A stretch of DNA of 64,000 bases, taken from positions 620,001-684,000 of the forward strand of contig NZ_CP095187.1 in the NCBI RefSeq assembly GCF_022965755.1, given 5' to 3'. Position numbers and translations under genes: made by a program. Positions 46,060 through 56,083 of this stretch are shown piece by piece (position 1 is the stretch's first letter; each line of letters starts with the position of its first letter). Below the pieces are notes generated by a model, which had not been told where the DNA came from, searched no databases, and saw only the letters and a list, made by a program, of their open reading frames with translations. The DNA is from Pseudoxanthomonas sp. F37 (GTDB lineage Bacteria; Pseudomonadota; Gammaproteobacteria; Xanthomonadales; Xanthomonadaceae).

Positions 46060-48317
46060 ATGGCGACGCAGCTGATCACACGACGCGGCCAGGAGCGACC
46101 GGCACTGGCGGCGGCATCCCTGCGCGGCGACGACATCGACATCCCCGCACTGTTCTCGATGCTGGCGGCGCGGAAGAAGTTCATTCTCCTGGGTACAGCC
46201 GCCTTCGTGCTGGCGAGCCTGGCCTATCTGGCCGTGGTCACGCCCCGCTACGAAGCCAACGCGGTGGTCCAGGTGGAGAGCCGGCCGGCGATCCCCCCGG
46301 GATCAGCCAGAACACGGCCATGCAGGCGCCGCCCGCCATTCCCACTCCCGGCACCACCGAGGTGCAGCTGCTGACCTCGCGCCGCGTGATCGGCGAGGCG
46401 ATCTCGAACATGGACCTGGATGTGGACGTGAAGCCGCTGCATCTGCCGGTGGTCGGCGACTTCATCGCCCGGCGCCACGAACAGGCCAGCCCCGGCCAGC
46501 TTGCGGCGCCCTGGTTCGGCCTGTCCCAGTACGGGTGGGGTGGCGACGTCCTCGACATCGCCCGGCTCGACGTGCCGGCGCACCTGCTGGGCGTACCGCT
46601 GGAGCTGACGGCCGGACGCGCCGGCAGCTACGTGCTGTCGGCGCAGGGGTCGGTGCTGGCACGCGGTCGCGTCGGTGAACCGGTGAGCGCAGGGGGCGTG
46701 GTGATGCAGGTGCGCAGGCTCACCGCCCATCCCGGCATGCGTTTCCAGGTGACGCGCCACGATCCGTCGGCGGTGATGGCTGCCCTCAAGGAGAACATCA
46801 CCGCCACCGAAATGGGCCGCAACTCCGGCGTGATCGGCCTGGTGTACGCACATGCCGATCCGGAGCGCGCCCGGCGCGTGCTGGACGAGGTGACCGGCGC
46901 CTATGTCCGCCAGAACGTGGCGCGGATGTCCGCCGAAGCGGCCAGCCGGCTGGAATTCGTCACCGAGCAGTTGCCGAAGGTGCGCGAGGACCTGGCCAAG
47001 GCGCAGGCGGCGCTCACCGCGTACCAGACGCGGACCCAGACGCTGGACGTGGCCACGCAGAACCGCGCGCTGCTCGACCAGACCATCGCGCTGGACGCCA
47101 GCATCCAGCAACTGCGCATCAAGATGACGGAAGTGGAGAATCGCTACACGGCGGCGCACCCGACCTACCGCGCACTGCAGGACCAGATCAACCGGTTCCA
47201 GGGCGAGCGGAACGGCCTGCAGGGCCGCATCCACGGCCTGCCGGACACGCAGCAGGTGCTGTTCCGGCTCAACCGGGATGTCGAGGTCACCAACCAGACC
47301 TATGCCAACCTGCTGGACCAGGCCCAGCAACTGGAGATCGCCAAGGCCAGCGCCGTGGGCAACGCCCGCGTGATCGATCCGGCCGCCGTCAACCTCAACA
47401 GCCCCGCCTGGCCCCGGCCGTTGCCGGTGCTCGCCGCCGGCACGCTGCTCGGCCTGGTGGTGATGGTGGTCGTGGTGCTGTTGCAGCAGATGTTCCGCCG
47501 CGGCGTGGAAGACCCCATCGACATCGAACTGCTGGGCCTGCCGGTGTACGCGTCCATCCCGTTGAGCAGGAAAGGCCAGGCGCTGACCCATCGCATGCGC
47601 CACCGGCGCCGCGACGGCACTTCGCGCCTGCTGGCCCTGAATGCGCCGGCCGACCTGGCGATGGAGGCGCTGCGCTCGCTGCGTACCAGCCTGCACTTCG
47701 CGCGCATGCGCACGCGCAACAACCTGCTGATGATCTCCGCGCCCAGCCCCGGCGTGGGCAAGACCTTCATCTGCGCCAACCTGGCCGTGACCATCGCCCA
47801 GACCGGGCAGCGCGTGCTGCTGATCGATGCCGACATGCGCCGCGGCACGCTGCATGACGCGGTGGGCGTGCGCTGGGAGAACGGCCTGTCCGACGTCATC
47901 GCCGGCCGCATTGCGCTGGACGATGCGGTCCGCCGCGTCGCGGGCGCCGACAACCTGTCCTTCCTCTCCCGCGGCGCGATACCGTCCAACCCGTCGGAGT
48001 TGCTGATGCACGACAACTTCAGCGATCTGCTCAAGCGCGTCTCTGGCGAGTACGACATCGTGCTGATCGATACCCCGCCGGTGCTGGCGGTCACCGATGC
48101 CGCGGTCATCGGCCACCACGCGGGCACCTGCCTGATGGTGGTGCGCTTCGGCCTGAACCAGCAGCGCGAGATCGCCCTGGCCAAGCAGCGCCTGGAACAG
48201 AATGGCGTGGAGGTGAAGGGCGCCATCTTCAACGGCGTGGAGAAGCGCGGCGCAGGCGAATACGCCTACACGTACTACGAATACCTCCCGGCGCCCCGCG
48301 CCGGAGCGGGCCGGTAA
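46060..48317 (+). CDS. wzc: Wzc-like chain-length/tyrosine autokinase, with -1 frameshift in this sequence
   Basis: The ATG at 46060 follows GAGGTGA, and the first 79 codons hold the Wzz start (FSMLAARKKFILLGTAAFVL, TM1). At a run of six C (46293-46298) the frame must slip by -1 to continue into QNTAMQAPPAIPTPGTTEVQ and the rest; the joined product is about 752 aa. Later come coiled coils (about 270-420), TM2 (VLAAGTLLGLVVMVVVVLLQ) and the BY-kinase with Walker A SPGVGKTFICANLA, Walker A' LLIDADMRRG, Walker B IVLIDTPPVL and a Tyr cluster at the end (EYAYTYYEYL). The locus gene order fits Wzc. Either a sequencing error, a true mutation or ribosomal slippage could explain the break. Confidence 0.82.
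46293..46299 (+). other. C6-G slippery site, point of -1 frame change in wzc
   Basis: C CCC CCG in the upstream frame satisfies the X XXY YYZ pattern for -1 slippage, and is also a typical place for a one-base indel or read error. Confidence 0.7.
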
Positions 48318-48330
48318 GGGGGCGCCGCCG

Positions 48331-49764
48331 ATGCAGATCACGATGTCGCCCTACTACGGCACGCCGGATTTCTCGGTGCTGGACCGGCACCCGGAATACC
48401 ACCGCATCGACCCGGTGTCGGTGGCCGACCTGTTGCGCAACGCCTTCGTGTATCCGCCGCATTCCATCTATGAGGGCGTGAAGCTGGTGACGTTCGGCTT
48501 CTCGGCGGACCAGGACATGCGCGCAGCGCCCGACTTCCATTTCAGGTTCCGCAACGCCGGCGAGGTGCCGGAAGTCGCCGACCGCCCACAGGACTGGATC
48601 GCGGTCTACCACCGCATGTTGTGCGATGCCATCACCCGCACGTGCGCCGGCATGCGTTCGCCCTGGCAGCTGCAGAGCGGAGGCAAGGATTCCACGACAC
48701 TGGCCATCGCCCTGGCCGAGGCGCGCCCGGACGCCACCTGCATCACCTACCTCGGCGGGCGCGAGGAGAACGAACTGGATTCGGCGCGCCACGTCGCCAC
48801 CCGGCTCGGCCTGCGTCACGAGGCGCTGGTCTGCGATCCGGGACGCGCCTACGACCGCTATCTGGCGCTGGCGGCGCGCATGCCGCTGCTGACGGCGGAT
48901 TTCGCCCTGCTGTCCTATGCCGACCTGGCGACCGAGGTGGCGGCCAGCGGTGGCGATGGCCTCATCGACGGGCTGGGGGCCGACAGCTACTTCGGCACGC
49001 CGGTCGACCTGCAGCAGCGGCTGACGGTGCGCCTGGCGCGCGGTCTGAGGCTGCCGTTCGACGCGACCGGGCTTCCCGGCGTGTCGGGCAGTTTTCCGCT
49101 GTGCTTCGCCCTGGGCACGCTGCAGATGACGCCCATCGAGCGGGTGTTCCCCGGTTCGCGCTTCAGCGATGCCGAGGTGGATGCGCTGTTCGGCCGCGAC
49201 ATCGCGCGGCACTCGCGCGGGCGGCTGTCGTTGTTCAGGAGGGAGATCGCCTCCGCCACCAGCGCGTGGGAGTGGCGGGACATGTCGATGTCCATCGCCG
49301 GCTCCGCGGGCGCCTTCGCCAAAGGCCTGTACACGGCGCATGGGGCCGGCCTGGGCGCCGCGTATCCCTTCTGCGATCGCGCGCTGCGCGAGTGGATCCA
49401 CCACGAGGTACCGCGCGGGCAGAAGGTGGATCCGGAGACGGGGCTCAACAAGGTCCTCATCCGCCGGCATATCGCCGCGCACTTCGGCGAGCTGCCCTAC
49501 GTGCAGCGCAAGGGCAGCTTCCGCTTCGATGTGTGCGGACTGGCGGCGCAGCGGTTCGACCAGGTCCATGCCTTCGCCGCCGGGGCCCGCGACCTGCTGC
49601 CCGGCGCGCAGGCGTGGCTGGAACGCAATCGCGGCCGCCTGGACAACAAGTACCACGCGTCCAAGTTCTACCTGCTGGCCGTAGTGTTGCCGTGGCTGGC
49701 GGCGCATGCATCGCAGGCCGCGGGCACGGTGCCAGCACCGCGGCGCGACGCGATGGCGGCCTGA
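48331..49764 (+). CDS. asparagine-synthase-like ATP-pyrophosphatase enzyme lacking the glutaminase domain
   Basis: 477 aa. A PP-loop (WQLQSGGKDSTTLAIAL) at about residues 110-126 and later YLGGREENELDSARHVA and LIDGLGADSYFG match the synthetase half of asparagine synthases; the usual N-terminal Cys2 glutaminase is missing, so ammonia or another amine donor is needed. In a polysaccharide locus an amidation or amino-acyl decoration of uronic acids is a plausible task. It lies 13 bases after wzc and its stop shares a base with the next ATG (TGATG). No chemistry can be confirmed from the sequence. Confidence 0.82.
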   Translation: MQITMSPYYGTPDFSVLDRHPEYHRIDPVSVADLLRNAFVYPPHSIYEGVKLVTFGFSADQDMRAAPDFHFRFRNAGEVPEVADRPQDWIAVYHRMLCDAITRTCAGMRSPWQLQSGGKDSTTLAIALAEARPDATCITYLGGREENELDSARHVATRLGLRHEALVCDPGRAYDRYLALAARMPLLTADFALLSYADLATEVAASGGDGLIDGLGADSYFGTPVDLQQRLTVRLARGLRLPFDATGLPGVSGSFPLCFALGTLQMTPIERVFPGSRFSDAEVDALFGRDIARHSRGRLSLFRREIASATSAWEWRDMSMSIAGSAGAFAKGLYTAHGAGLGAAYPFCDRALREWIHHEVPRGQKVDPETGLNKVLIRRHIAAHFGELPYVQRKGSFRFDVCGLAAQRFDQVHAFAAGARDLLPGAQAWLERNRGRLDNKYHASKFYLLAVVLPWLAAHASQAAGTVPAPRRDAMAA

Positions 49765-50813
49765 TGCGGCTGTCCCGCCGCCGCCTCGTCGGGGCCGGCA
49801 CCGGCGTGATGCTCGCCTCGATCCTGCCGGTCTCCCGCGCACGGGCCCTGGATGCGCGCGACTTCGGCGCGCGCGGCGACGGGGTCAGCGACGATACGCG
49901 CGCCCTGCAGGCGGCCATCGATGCGTTGCCCGACGGCGGCACGCTGGCGCTGGGGCCGGGCCACTACGTGATCGATCCCGAGCGCAGCCTGCGCCTGCGT
50001 TCGCACACCCGCCTGGCCATGGCGCCGGACACGCGGCTGGTCGCGCGCGCCAACGCAGCCCCCCGGGCCTACGTGCTGCTGATCGAAGGCGTGCGCGATG
50101 TGCAGGTCAGCGGCGGCAGGATCGTCGGCGACCGCGACCATCACCGTTCCACCGCCGGCGAGTGGGGCCACGGCATCATGGTGCGGGGGGCGGAACAGGT
50201 GCTCCTGCGCGAGCTCCACATCAGCCGGTGCTGGGGCGACGGCATTTCCGTGGGCGGCATCAGTGGCGCGCGCGTGCTGCCCAGCCGCGACATCCGCATC
50301 GAGGACGTGGTCTGCGCGGGCAATCGCCGGCAGGGCCTGACGATCGGGCGGTCGCGCAACGTCCGTGTTCTGCGCTCGCATTTCCTCGCCACGCAGGGCA
50401 CGCTGCCGGGATGCGGCATCGACATCGAACCGGACCCCGGCGACGGCGCCGAGGACATCGACATCGAAGCCTGCACGCTGCGCGGCAACCACGGAGCAGG
50501 CCTGCAGGTATACGAACGTGGCCGCCGCATCGGCGTGCGCCGCTGCATCATCCGCGGCAACCGCGGCGACGGCGTGCTGATCCGCGGCGGAGAGCAGTGC
50601 GTGATCGAAGACAACGACATCGCCGACAATGGCCTGCGCGGCATCGCGGTGCGCGGCGGTGGTCACGACATCACCGTGGCGGGCAACCGGTTCTCCGGCA
50701 ATGCCGCAGGGCTGCGCAAGCGGCGGCCGCAGGCCATGAAGGGCTGGATGCACGTGGACGTCGCAAGCACGGCCAGGGACGTGCGGGTGCAACGGAACAA
50801 CCGGTTCGAGTAG
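49764..50813 (+). CDS. exported parallel beta-helix protein (pectate-lyase-like), copy 1
   Basis: 349 aa. N-terminus resembles a Tat-like signal (MRLSRRRLVGAGTGVMLASI). The mature part opens DARDFGARGDGVSDDTRALQ (pectate lyase 3 entry), then repeated beta-helix coils with [37 protein letters not shown] and GIDIEPDPGDGAEDIDIE. These coils occur in polysaccharide lyases, epimerases and depolymerases. The core is closely related to the protein at 51116. Probably periplasmic, trimming or editing the exported polymer. Coupled to the asparagine-synthase-like gene. Confidence 0.85.
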   Translation: MRLSRRRLVGAGTGVMLASILPVSRARALDARDFGARGDGVSDDTRALQAAIDALPDGGTLALGPGHYVIDPERSLRLRSHTRLAMAPDTRLVARANAAPRAYVLLIEGVRDVQVSGGRIVGDRDHHRSTAGEWGHGIMVRGAEQVLLRELHISRCWGDGISVGGISGARVLPSRDIRIEDVVCAGNRRQGLTIGRSRNVRVLRSHFLATQGTLPGCGIDIEPDPGDGAEDIDIEACTLRGNHGAGLQVYERGRRIGVRRCIIRGNRGDGVLIRGGEQCVIEDNDIADNGLRGIAVRGGGHDITVAGNRFSGNAAGLRKRRPQAMKGWMHVDVASTARDVRVQRNNRFE

Positions 50814-51115
50814 CGGGCCGCAGCCACGCAAGCGGACGCGACCGAGGCCGCAAGCGAGCGGTACCGTGCGGCTGCAAGCGGACTCATCCGCGCTGGGAAA
50901 GCGGGCTCAACCATGATCGGGCGCGTGACGATGCGTGACGGCGTTCGCACGAACGACGCCCGCGCGCCTGCAGTGTTTGAACGCGCTCACAGATGCGCGC
51001 GCAGGTTAACCGGCGGTTGCGTTTGCATCGCTACAGTGGCCCCCGCCGCGGACTTCACGCGGCGCTCACATGGCCATTTTTTCCGACGGGCAGTCGCCCG
51101 CGAGGGGTTACGTTT
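50814..51115. other. intergenic stretch between the two beta-helix genes
   Basis: 302 bases. It is less structured than the coding flanks; a CGCAAGCG-like motif recurs near 50826-50876. A promoter for the second beta-helix gene is likely here but no -35/-10 pair is convincing. Confidence 0.45.
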
Positions 51116-52351
51116 GTGAAGAAGAAGGTTCTCGCGCACGAACTGCGCGGGGCAGGAATGCCTCGGCGCGATTTCCTGCGCAAGTCGATGGTCGCCGCGC
51201 TGCCCGTCATCGGCGCCGCGGGCGGTATCAGGCACGCGTTCGGCGCGGTCATGGCGGGCAACCTGCCGGCGCTGTCGATGTCGGCCACGGCCGTCTACGA
51301 CCCGCCGGCCCGCACGCGCGGCACGGCCACGCTGAGCGTGCGCGACTGGGGTGCCGCGGGCGACGGTGCGCGCGACGACACCACCTCGTTCCAGTCCGCC
51401 ATCGACGCACTGCCCTCGACCGGCGGTACCGTCCACGTGCCGGCCGGCGACTACGTGATCGATCCGACACGCAACGTGCGGCTGCGCAGCAACATGCACC
51501 TGCAGCTGGCGGACGGGGCCGTGCTGCGGGCCAAGCGCAACGACCAGGAACGCGCCTACGTGCTGATGGCCTACAAGGTCAGCGACGTGGAGATCTCCGG
51601 TGGCCGCATCATCGGCGACCGCGACAACCACCTGGGGACCACCGGCGAATGGGGCCACGGCATCATGATCCGCGGATCGTCGCGGGTGACCGTGCGCGAC
51701 ATCCACATTTCGCGGTGCTGGGGCGACGGCGTCTCCATCGGCGGCGCCATGGTGACCGGGGCGCCCACCATTGCCTGCAATGACGTGGTGATCGCCAACA
51801 TCGTGAGCACCGGCAATCGCCGCCAGGGGCTGACCATCGGCTGCGCCACCAACGTGAAGGTGTACGACAGCGAGTTCAGCGACACGCGGGGCATCGCGCC
51901 CGAGTGCGGCATCGACGTGGAGCCGGATTCCAACGACGCCCGCACCACCTCGACGGTGCATATCGAGAACTGCCTCATCCGCGGCAATGCGGGCAACGGC
52001 CTGCTGCTCTACAAGCGGGTCAAGGGGGTGACCGTCAAGCGCTGCACCATCGAGTACAACGGTGGGCACGGCATCCTGACCATCGGGCCGGAGAGCGGAT
52101 ACGTGGCGCTCAACACGATCCGGCACAACTATCTGGTGGGCATGATGCTGGGCGCAGCGACCTACAACTACCAGGTCAGCGGCAATGTCTTCCGCAACAA
52201 CCACACCCGCCTGCACGGCGTGAACACGGTGATCAATCCCCTGGTCGCGATGACCGGCCTGGTGGACGGAAACAAGGGCAACGGTGCGCATATCGCCAAA
52301 GTGTCCACCGCCACCGAGATCCGGGTGACCACCAACCAGTACGCCAAGTAG
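51116..52351 (+). CDS. Tat-exported parallel beta-helix protein (pectate-lyase-like), copy 2
   Basis: 411 aa from GTG 51116 (GAGGGG upstream); an ATG at 51158 would shorten it by 14. A twin-arginine motif ([20 protein letters not shown]) begins at residue 15. Then [64 protein letters not shown] and [20 protein letters not shown] follow, the same coil order as copy 1. The two differ mainly at the ends. Tat export implies folding before transport. Substrate unknown, presumably the polymer of this locus. Confidence 0.87.
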   Translation: MKKKVLAHELRGAGMPRRDFLRKSMVAALPVIGAAGGIRHAFGAVMAGNLPALSMSATAVYDPPARTRGTATLSVRDWGAAGDGARDDTTSFQSAIDALPSTGGTVHVPAGDYVIDPTRNVRLRSNMHLQLADGAVLRAKRNDQERAYVLMAYKVSDVEISGGRIIGDRDNHLGTTGEWGHGIMIRGSSRVTVRDIHISRCWGDGVSIGGAMVTGAPTIACNDVVIANIVSTGNRRQGLTIGCATNVKVYDSEFSDTRGIAPECGIDVEPDSNDARTTSTVHIENCLIRGNAGNGLLLYKRVKGVTVKRCTIEYNGGHGILTIGPESGYVALNTIRHNYLVGMMLGAATYNYQVSGNVFRNNHTRLHGVNTVINPLVAMTGLVDGNKGNGAHIAKVSTATEIRVTTNQYAK

Positions 52352-52372
52352 CCTTCGGGTGAAGAGGGGGTC

Positions 52373-52397
52373 AAGAGGCGGCGGCAGGCCGCCTCTT
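52373..52397 (+). terminator. terminator-like hairpin after the second beta-helix gene
   Basis: AAGAGGCGGC pairs exactly with GCCGCCTCTT around a 5-base loop; followed by CCATTTCC. Marks an operon boundary ahead of the glycosyltransferase block. Confidence 0.75.
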
Positions 52398-52466
52398 CCA
52401 TTTCCGCGTTCACGCGCGCAGGTGTCTTGTGGTGAGTGCGTCAATGGATCGGCGGGGGCGGTTTCC

Positions 52467-52472
52467 TAGAAT
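52467..52472 (+). promoter_or_regulatory. TAGAAT -10-like promoter element
   Basis: CCTAGAATCCGC is 34 bases before the GT4 start, after the terminator, and matches the element before ampE. It would start a second transcription unit of the locus. Confidence 0.5.
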
Positions 52473-52500
52473 CCGCAGGTCGATCCGCGCGGAGCCCGCC

Positions 52501-53652
52501 TTGAAGTTCATCCTGTTCGCCAACACCGACTGGTATCTCTACAACTTCCGGCTGTCCACCGCCCGCGCGTTGCAGGCCCGGGGCGTGGACGTGGTCATGG
52601 TTTCCCCGCCGGGCGAGTTCGGTCCGCGTTTCGCTCAGCACGGTGTGCGCTGGGTGCCGCTGCGCATGCAGCGCGCCAGCCTGAATCCGCTGCGCGAAGC
52701 GGGAACGCTGGCCGGGCTGGTCGCGCTGCTTCGCCAGGAGCGGCCCGACCTGCTGCACAGCTTCACGCTGAAGTGCGCCGTGTACGGTGCGTTGGCGGCG
52801 CGCGCGGCCAGCGTGCCGGCCTACGTCAATGCGGTGACGGGCCTGGGCTACGTCTTCGCCAGCGACCGGATGAAGGCGCGCGTGCTGCGCCCGGTGGTAT
52901 CGGCGCTGATGCGCATGGCGCTGGGCAGCGAACGCTCGCGCGTGATCCTGCAGAACCCCGACGATGCGCAGGCCTTCCATTCCCTGCGCCTGGCGCCGCC
53001 CCAGCACATCCGCCTGATCCGCAGTTCCGGTGTCGACATCGCCCGCTTCAACACGGAAGGCCGCCAGGCCGGTGATGGCGCGCTCCGCGTGCTGCTGGCG
53101 GCACGCCTGCTGAAGGAGAAGGGCGTGCGCGAGTACGCCGAGGCATCGGCACGCTTGCGCGCTGCCGGGCGCGATGTGCGGTTCCTGCTGGCAGGCATGC
53201 CCGATGAAGGCAATCCGGGTTCGGTGACGCGCGCGGAAGTCGAGGGGTGGCAGGCACAGGGCCTGCTGGACTGGCGGGGGCACGTGGACGACATGCCGGC
53301 CCTGCTGCGCAGCGTGGACGTCATGGCGCTGCCGAGCTATTACCGCGAAGGCGTGCCGAAGAGCCTGATCGAAGCGGCCGCATGCGGGATCGCGCTGGTC
53401 ACCACCGATCTGCCGGGTTGCCGGGAGGTGGTGACCCGGGACGGCCATGACGGCCTGCACGTGGCGCCGCGGAGCGCCGCGTCGCTGGCGCAGGCGCTGG
53501 CGCGCCTGGACGACGACCGCGTCCTGCTGCGCAGGTTGGGCGAGCGCGCGCGCCAGAGGGCCCTGGCCGACTTCGATGAGCGTGCGGTGATCCGGCGGAC
53601 GTGCGAGGTCTACGACGAGCTGTTGCCACGGCCGCTCGCGGCGGCGGCATGA
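52501..53652 (+). CDS. GT4 family glycosyltransferase
   Basis: 383 aa from TTG 52501 with GGAG 6 bases upstream. GT-B fold: N-terminal NTDWYLYNFRLSTARALQAR, HSFTLKCAVYGALAARAASV and VTGLGYVF, which resemble PglA/CapM-like N-acetyl-sugar transferases; C-terminal donor site LLAARLLKEKGVREYAEA and the E-x7-E-like segment REGVPKSLIEAAACGIALVT. Adds a sugar to the undecaprenyl-linked intermediate. Overlaps the flippase gene by 4 bases. Confidence 0.88.
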   Translation: MKFILFANTDWYLYNFRLSTARALQARGVDVVMVSPPGEFGPRFAQHGVRWVPLRMQRASLNPLREAGTLAGLVALLRQERPDLLHSFTLKCAVYGALAARAASVPAYVNAVTGLGYVFASDRMKARVLRPVVSALMRMALGSERSRVILQNPDDAQAFHSLRLAPPQHIRLIRSSGVDIARFNTEGRQAGDGALRVLLAARLLKEKGVREYAEASARLRAAGRDVRFLLAGMPDEGNPGSVTRAEVEGWQAQGLLDWRGHVDDMPALLRSVDVMALPSYYREGVPKSLIEAAACGIALVTTDLPGCREVVTRDGHDGLHVAPRSAASLAQALARLDDDRVLLRRLGERARQRALADFDERAVIRRTCEVYDELLPRPLAAAA

Positions 53653-54953
53653 GCCGGGTCCTGCCCGTGCCGTGGCGTCCGGCGCTCGCCGCGCTGTCCC
53701 TCCTGTCGCTGGCGACCGCGGCGGGTGCGGCGATGGTCTTCCTCAGCCAGGTGCTGCTGGCGCGCCATTTCGGTCCATCGCAGTACGGCCTGTTCGCCTC
53801 ATCGCTGGCCACGGTCAGCCTGGTCGCGCCGTTGGCGGGTTTCGGTCTGTCCCAGTTCCGCTTGAAGGCGCATGGCGCCGAAGGCTGGGCCGCCGAGCGG
53901 TGGCAGCCGGCCGCGACGCGCTTCATCGCCGTCACCAGCCTGCTGGCGGTGGCCGGCATCGTGGCGTGGGCCCTGGCCGGGCCACCGGTGGACGCGGCGA
54001 CCCGGCACATGCTGCTGGTCCTTGCGCCCTTCGTTCTGGGCCTGCTGGCGGTCGAGCAGATCGGCAGCAAGCTGCGCCTGGAGGAGCGGCACGGCGCACT
54101 CGCGGGCTGGCAGCTGCTGATGCCGACGGGACGGTTGGCGATCGCCCTGCTCGCCGTGGCGGGACTGTCGATGTCGATCCATGCCGTGGCTTGGGGTCAC
54201 CTGGTGCTGGCGGTCGTCGCACTGGTGCTGGCGCTGCCGCAGTGGCAGGCGATGCATCGGGGCCGCTGGGCGTTGAAGGGCCACGGTCCGCGCGATGCCA
54301 CGCACGTGCGGGACATCGCACGGCCCGACGCGCGCGCGCTGTTGCGCCTGGCGTGGCCCTACGGCGTGGCGGCGGTGCTGTACCCGGTGTTCTTCCAGAT
54401 CGGCACGGTGCTGCTGAAATACCTGCGTGGCGACGCCGAGGCCGGCGTGTTCGGCATCGCGCTGGCGGTGATGACCGCCATCTACCTGTTCCCCGCCACG
54501 GTGTACCAGAAGTTCCTGCTCGCGCGCCTGCACCGGTGGGCCGTGCACGACCGCGCGCGCTTCCGCCAGGTCTACCGGCTGGGCTGCATCGGCATGCTCG
54601 CCAGCGGGCTGGCGGTCGGTGCGCTGCTGGCGGCGCTGTCGGGTGAAGCGGTGCGCATGTTCGGCCATCGCTACGCGGGCCTGCAGCCGCTGTTGATGCT
54701 GATGGCGGTGTGCGTGCCGCTGCGCTTCCTGTCCACCGCGGTGGGCGCGGTGCTGCTGACGGAAGGGCAGATGGCCTACCGCGTCGGCGCCATGCTCGCG
54801 GCGGCCGTGGCCGCCACGATGTTCAACCTGATGCTGATCCCGGCCTACGGCGCCCTGGGTGCTGCCTTCGCCACGCTGGCGGCAGAGGGCCTGTTGCTGC
54901 TGGCCATGTACCACGGCGCGCGACGCGCCGCCGTGCTGCGGGGTGGGCCATGA
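53649..54953 (+). CDS. wzx: Wzx-type polysaccharide flippase
   Basis: 434 aa with about 12 to 14 hydrophobic helices and the MATE/polysaccharide-transport pattern near the start (FLSQVLLARHFGPSQYGLFA). It should move the lipid-linked repeat unit across the inner membrane. ATGA overlap with the preceding and following genes shows tight coupling. Assignment rests on topology and context. Confidence 0.83.
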   Translation: MSRVLPVPWRPALAALSLLSLATAAGAAMVFLSQVLLARHFGPSQYGLFASSLATVSLVAPLAGFGLSQFRLKAHGAEGWAAERWQPAATRFIAVTSLLAVAGIVAWALAGPPVDAATRHMLLVLAPFVLGLLAVEQIGSKLRLEERHGALAGWQLLMPTGRLAIALLAVAGLSMSIHAVAWGHLVLAVVALVLALPQWQAMHRGRWALKGHGPRDATHVRDIARPDARALLRLAWPYGVAAVLYPVFFQIGTVLLKYLRGDAEAGVFGIALAVMTAIYLFPATVYQKFLLARLHRWAVHDRARFRQVYRLGCIGMLASGLAVGALLAALSGEAVRMFGHRYAGLQPLLMLMAVCVPLRFLSTAVGAVLLTEGQMAYRVGAMLAAAVAATMFNLMLIPAYGALGAAFATLAAEGLLLLAMYHGARRAAVLRGGP

Positions 54954-56083
54954 CCCTGCGCACGGCGTTCACCGGGTACTACGGAATGCGCAATTTCGGC
55001 GACGACCTGTTCGGCGTGCTCTGCGCGCGCGCGGCGCAGGCGTACTGGCGCGCCGCCCCGCGCGTGGTGGGGCCGCCGCTGGCATCGGCTCCCGCGCCCG
55101 GCACGGTGCCGCGCCGGTATCCGACCCGCTGGTACGGCGGCACCGGGGTCGTCGGCAAGGCCAGCCGATGGCTCAGTTTCGCGCGCGGCCTGCGTGACTG
55201 CGATGTGCTGGTGATGGGTGGGGGTTCGGTGATCACGGCGCGCGAATCGTTCCGCAAGCCGATGATGCTGGCGGCGGTCGAGCGCGGCGTGCAGCTGGCC
55301 GCGGTCGGTGTGTCGATCGGCCCCTTCGACTCGACGCGCGACGAGGCGTCGGTCGCCGCGTTCCTGCAACGATTCCGCTATCTGTCCGTGCGCGATGCGC
55401 GCTCGCACCGGTTGGCGCACGCGATGGGACTGGAGGCGATCACGCATGCCGGTTGCGACCTGGCCGCGCTGTTGCCCGCGCTGGGGCCGGTCGTCGCTGG
55501 CCCGTTGAAGGTGCCGGATGCACCCGTACGTATCGGCGTGGCGCCATGCCGCTACCGCGAGGACGGCGATTATGCCGCGCCTTCGCGGCGGCGCTGGGAG
55601 GAGCACCTGATCGCGGCCCTCGCCGCGCTGCGGCGGACGCGCGAGGTGGCCGTGGACGTGTTCAGCCTCAACGAGCATCCCCGGCACGGCGATCGGGCGC
55701 TGGCGCAGGCGCTGGTGGACAGGCTGCGCACCGAAGGCGTCGCCGCGGAATGGCGCGGTTACGCCAGCCAGGACCCCCTGCGCACGGTGGATGCGCTTGC
55801 GGCCTGCGATGTGGTGGTGAGTGCGCGCCTGCACGGCGCGATCGTCGCTTACCTGCAGGAGGTGCCGTTCATGATCATCGACTACCACCCCAAGTGCCGC
55901 GACTTCGCCAACGACATCGGCCTTGACGAGACATTGCGGGTCACCGCCGCGGCGACCGGGAACCCGTTCAGCGAGGCCTTGCCCGCCTTGCTGTCCGGCG
56001 AACGGCGGCCGCGCGTTCCACGCGGCGAATACGCCGCACGGGCGCCGGAGATCTTCCAATGCGCACCCTGGGCAAACGCATGA
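54950..56083 (+). CDS. polysaccharide pyruvyl transferase family protein
   Basis: 377 aa. The family landmarks are YYGMRNFGDDLFGVLCARAA at the start, VLVMGGGSVIT in the middle and SARLHGAIVAYLQEVPFMII near the end. Members (WcaK, GumL-like, CsaB) transfer a pyruvyl ketal from phosphoenolpyruvate to a sugar, giving the polymer negative charge. Coupled to its neighbours by 4-base overlaps. Confidence 0.9.
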   Translation: MTLRTAFTGYYGMRNFGDDLFGVLCARAAQAYWRAAPRVVGPPLASAPAPGTVPRRYPTRWYGGTGVVGKASRWLSFARGLRDCDVLVMGGGSVITARESFRKPMMLAAVERGVQLAAVGVSIGPFDSTRDEASVAAFLQRFRYLSVRDARSHRLAHAMGLEAITHAGCDLAALLPALGPVVAGPLKVPDAPVRIGVAPCRYREDGDYAAPSRRRWEEHLIAALAALRRTREVAVDVFSLNEHPRHGDRALAQALVDRLRTEGVAAEWRGYASQDPLRTVDALAACDVVVSARLHGAIVAYLQEVPFMIIDYHPKCRDFANDIGLDETLRVTAAATGNPFSEALPALLSGERRPRVPRGEYAARAPEIFQCAPWANA

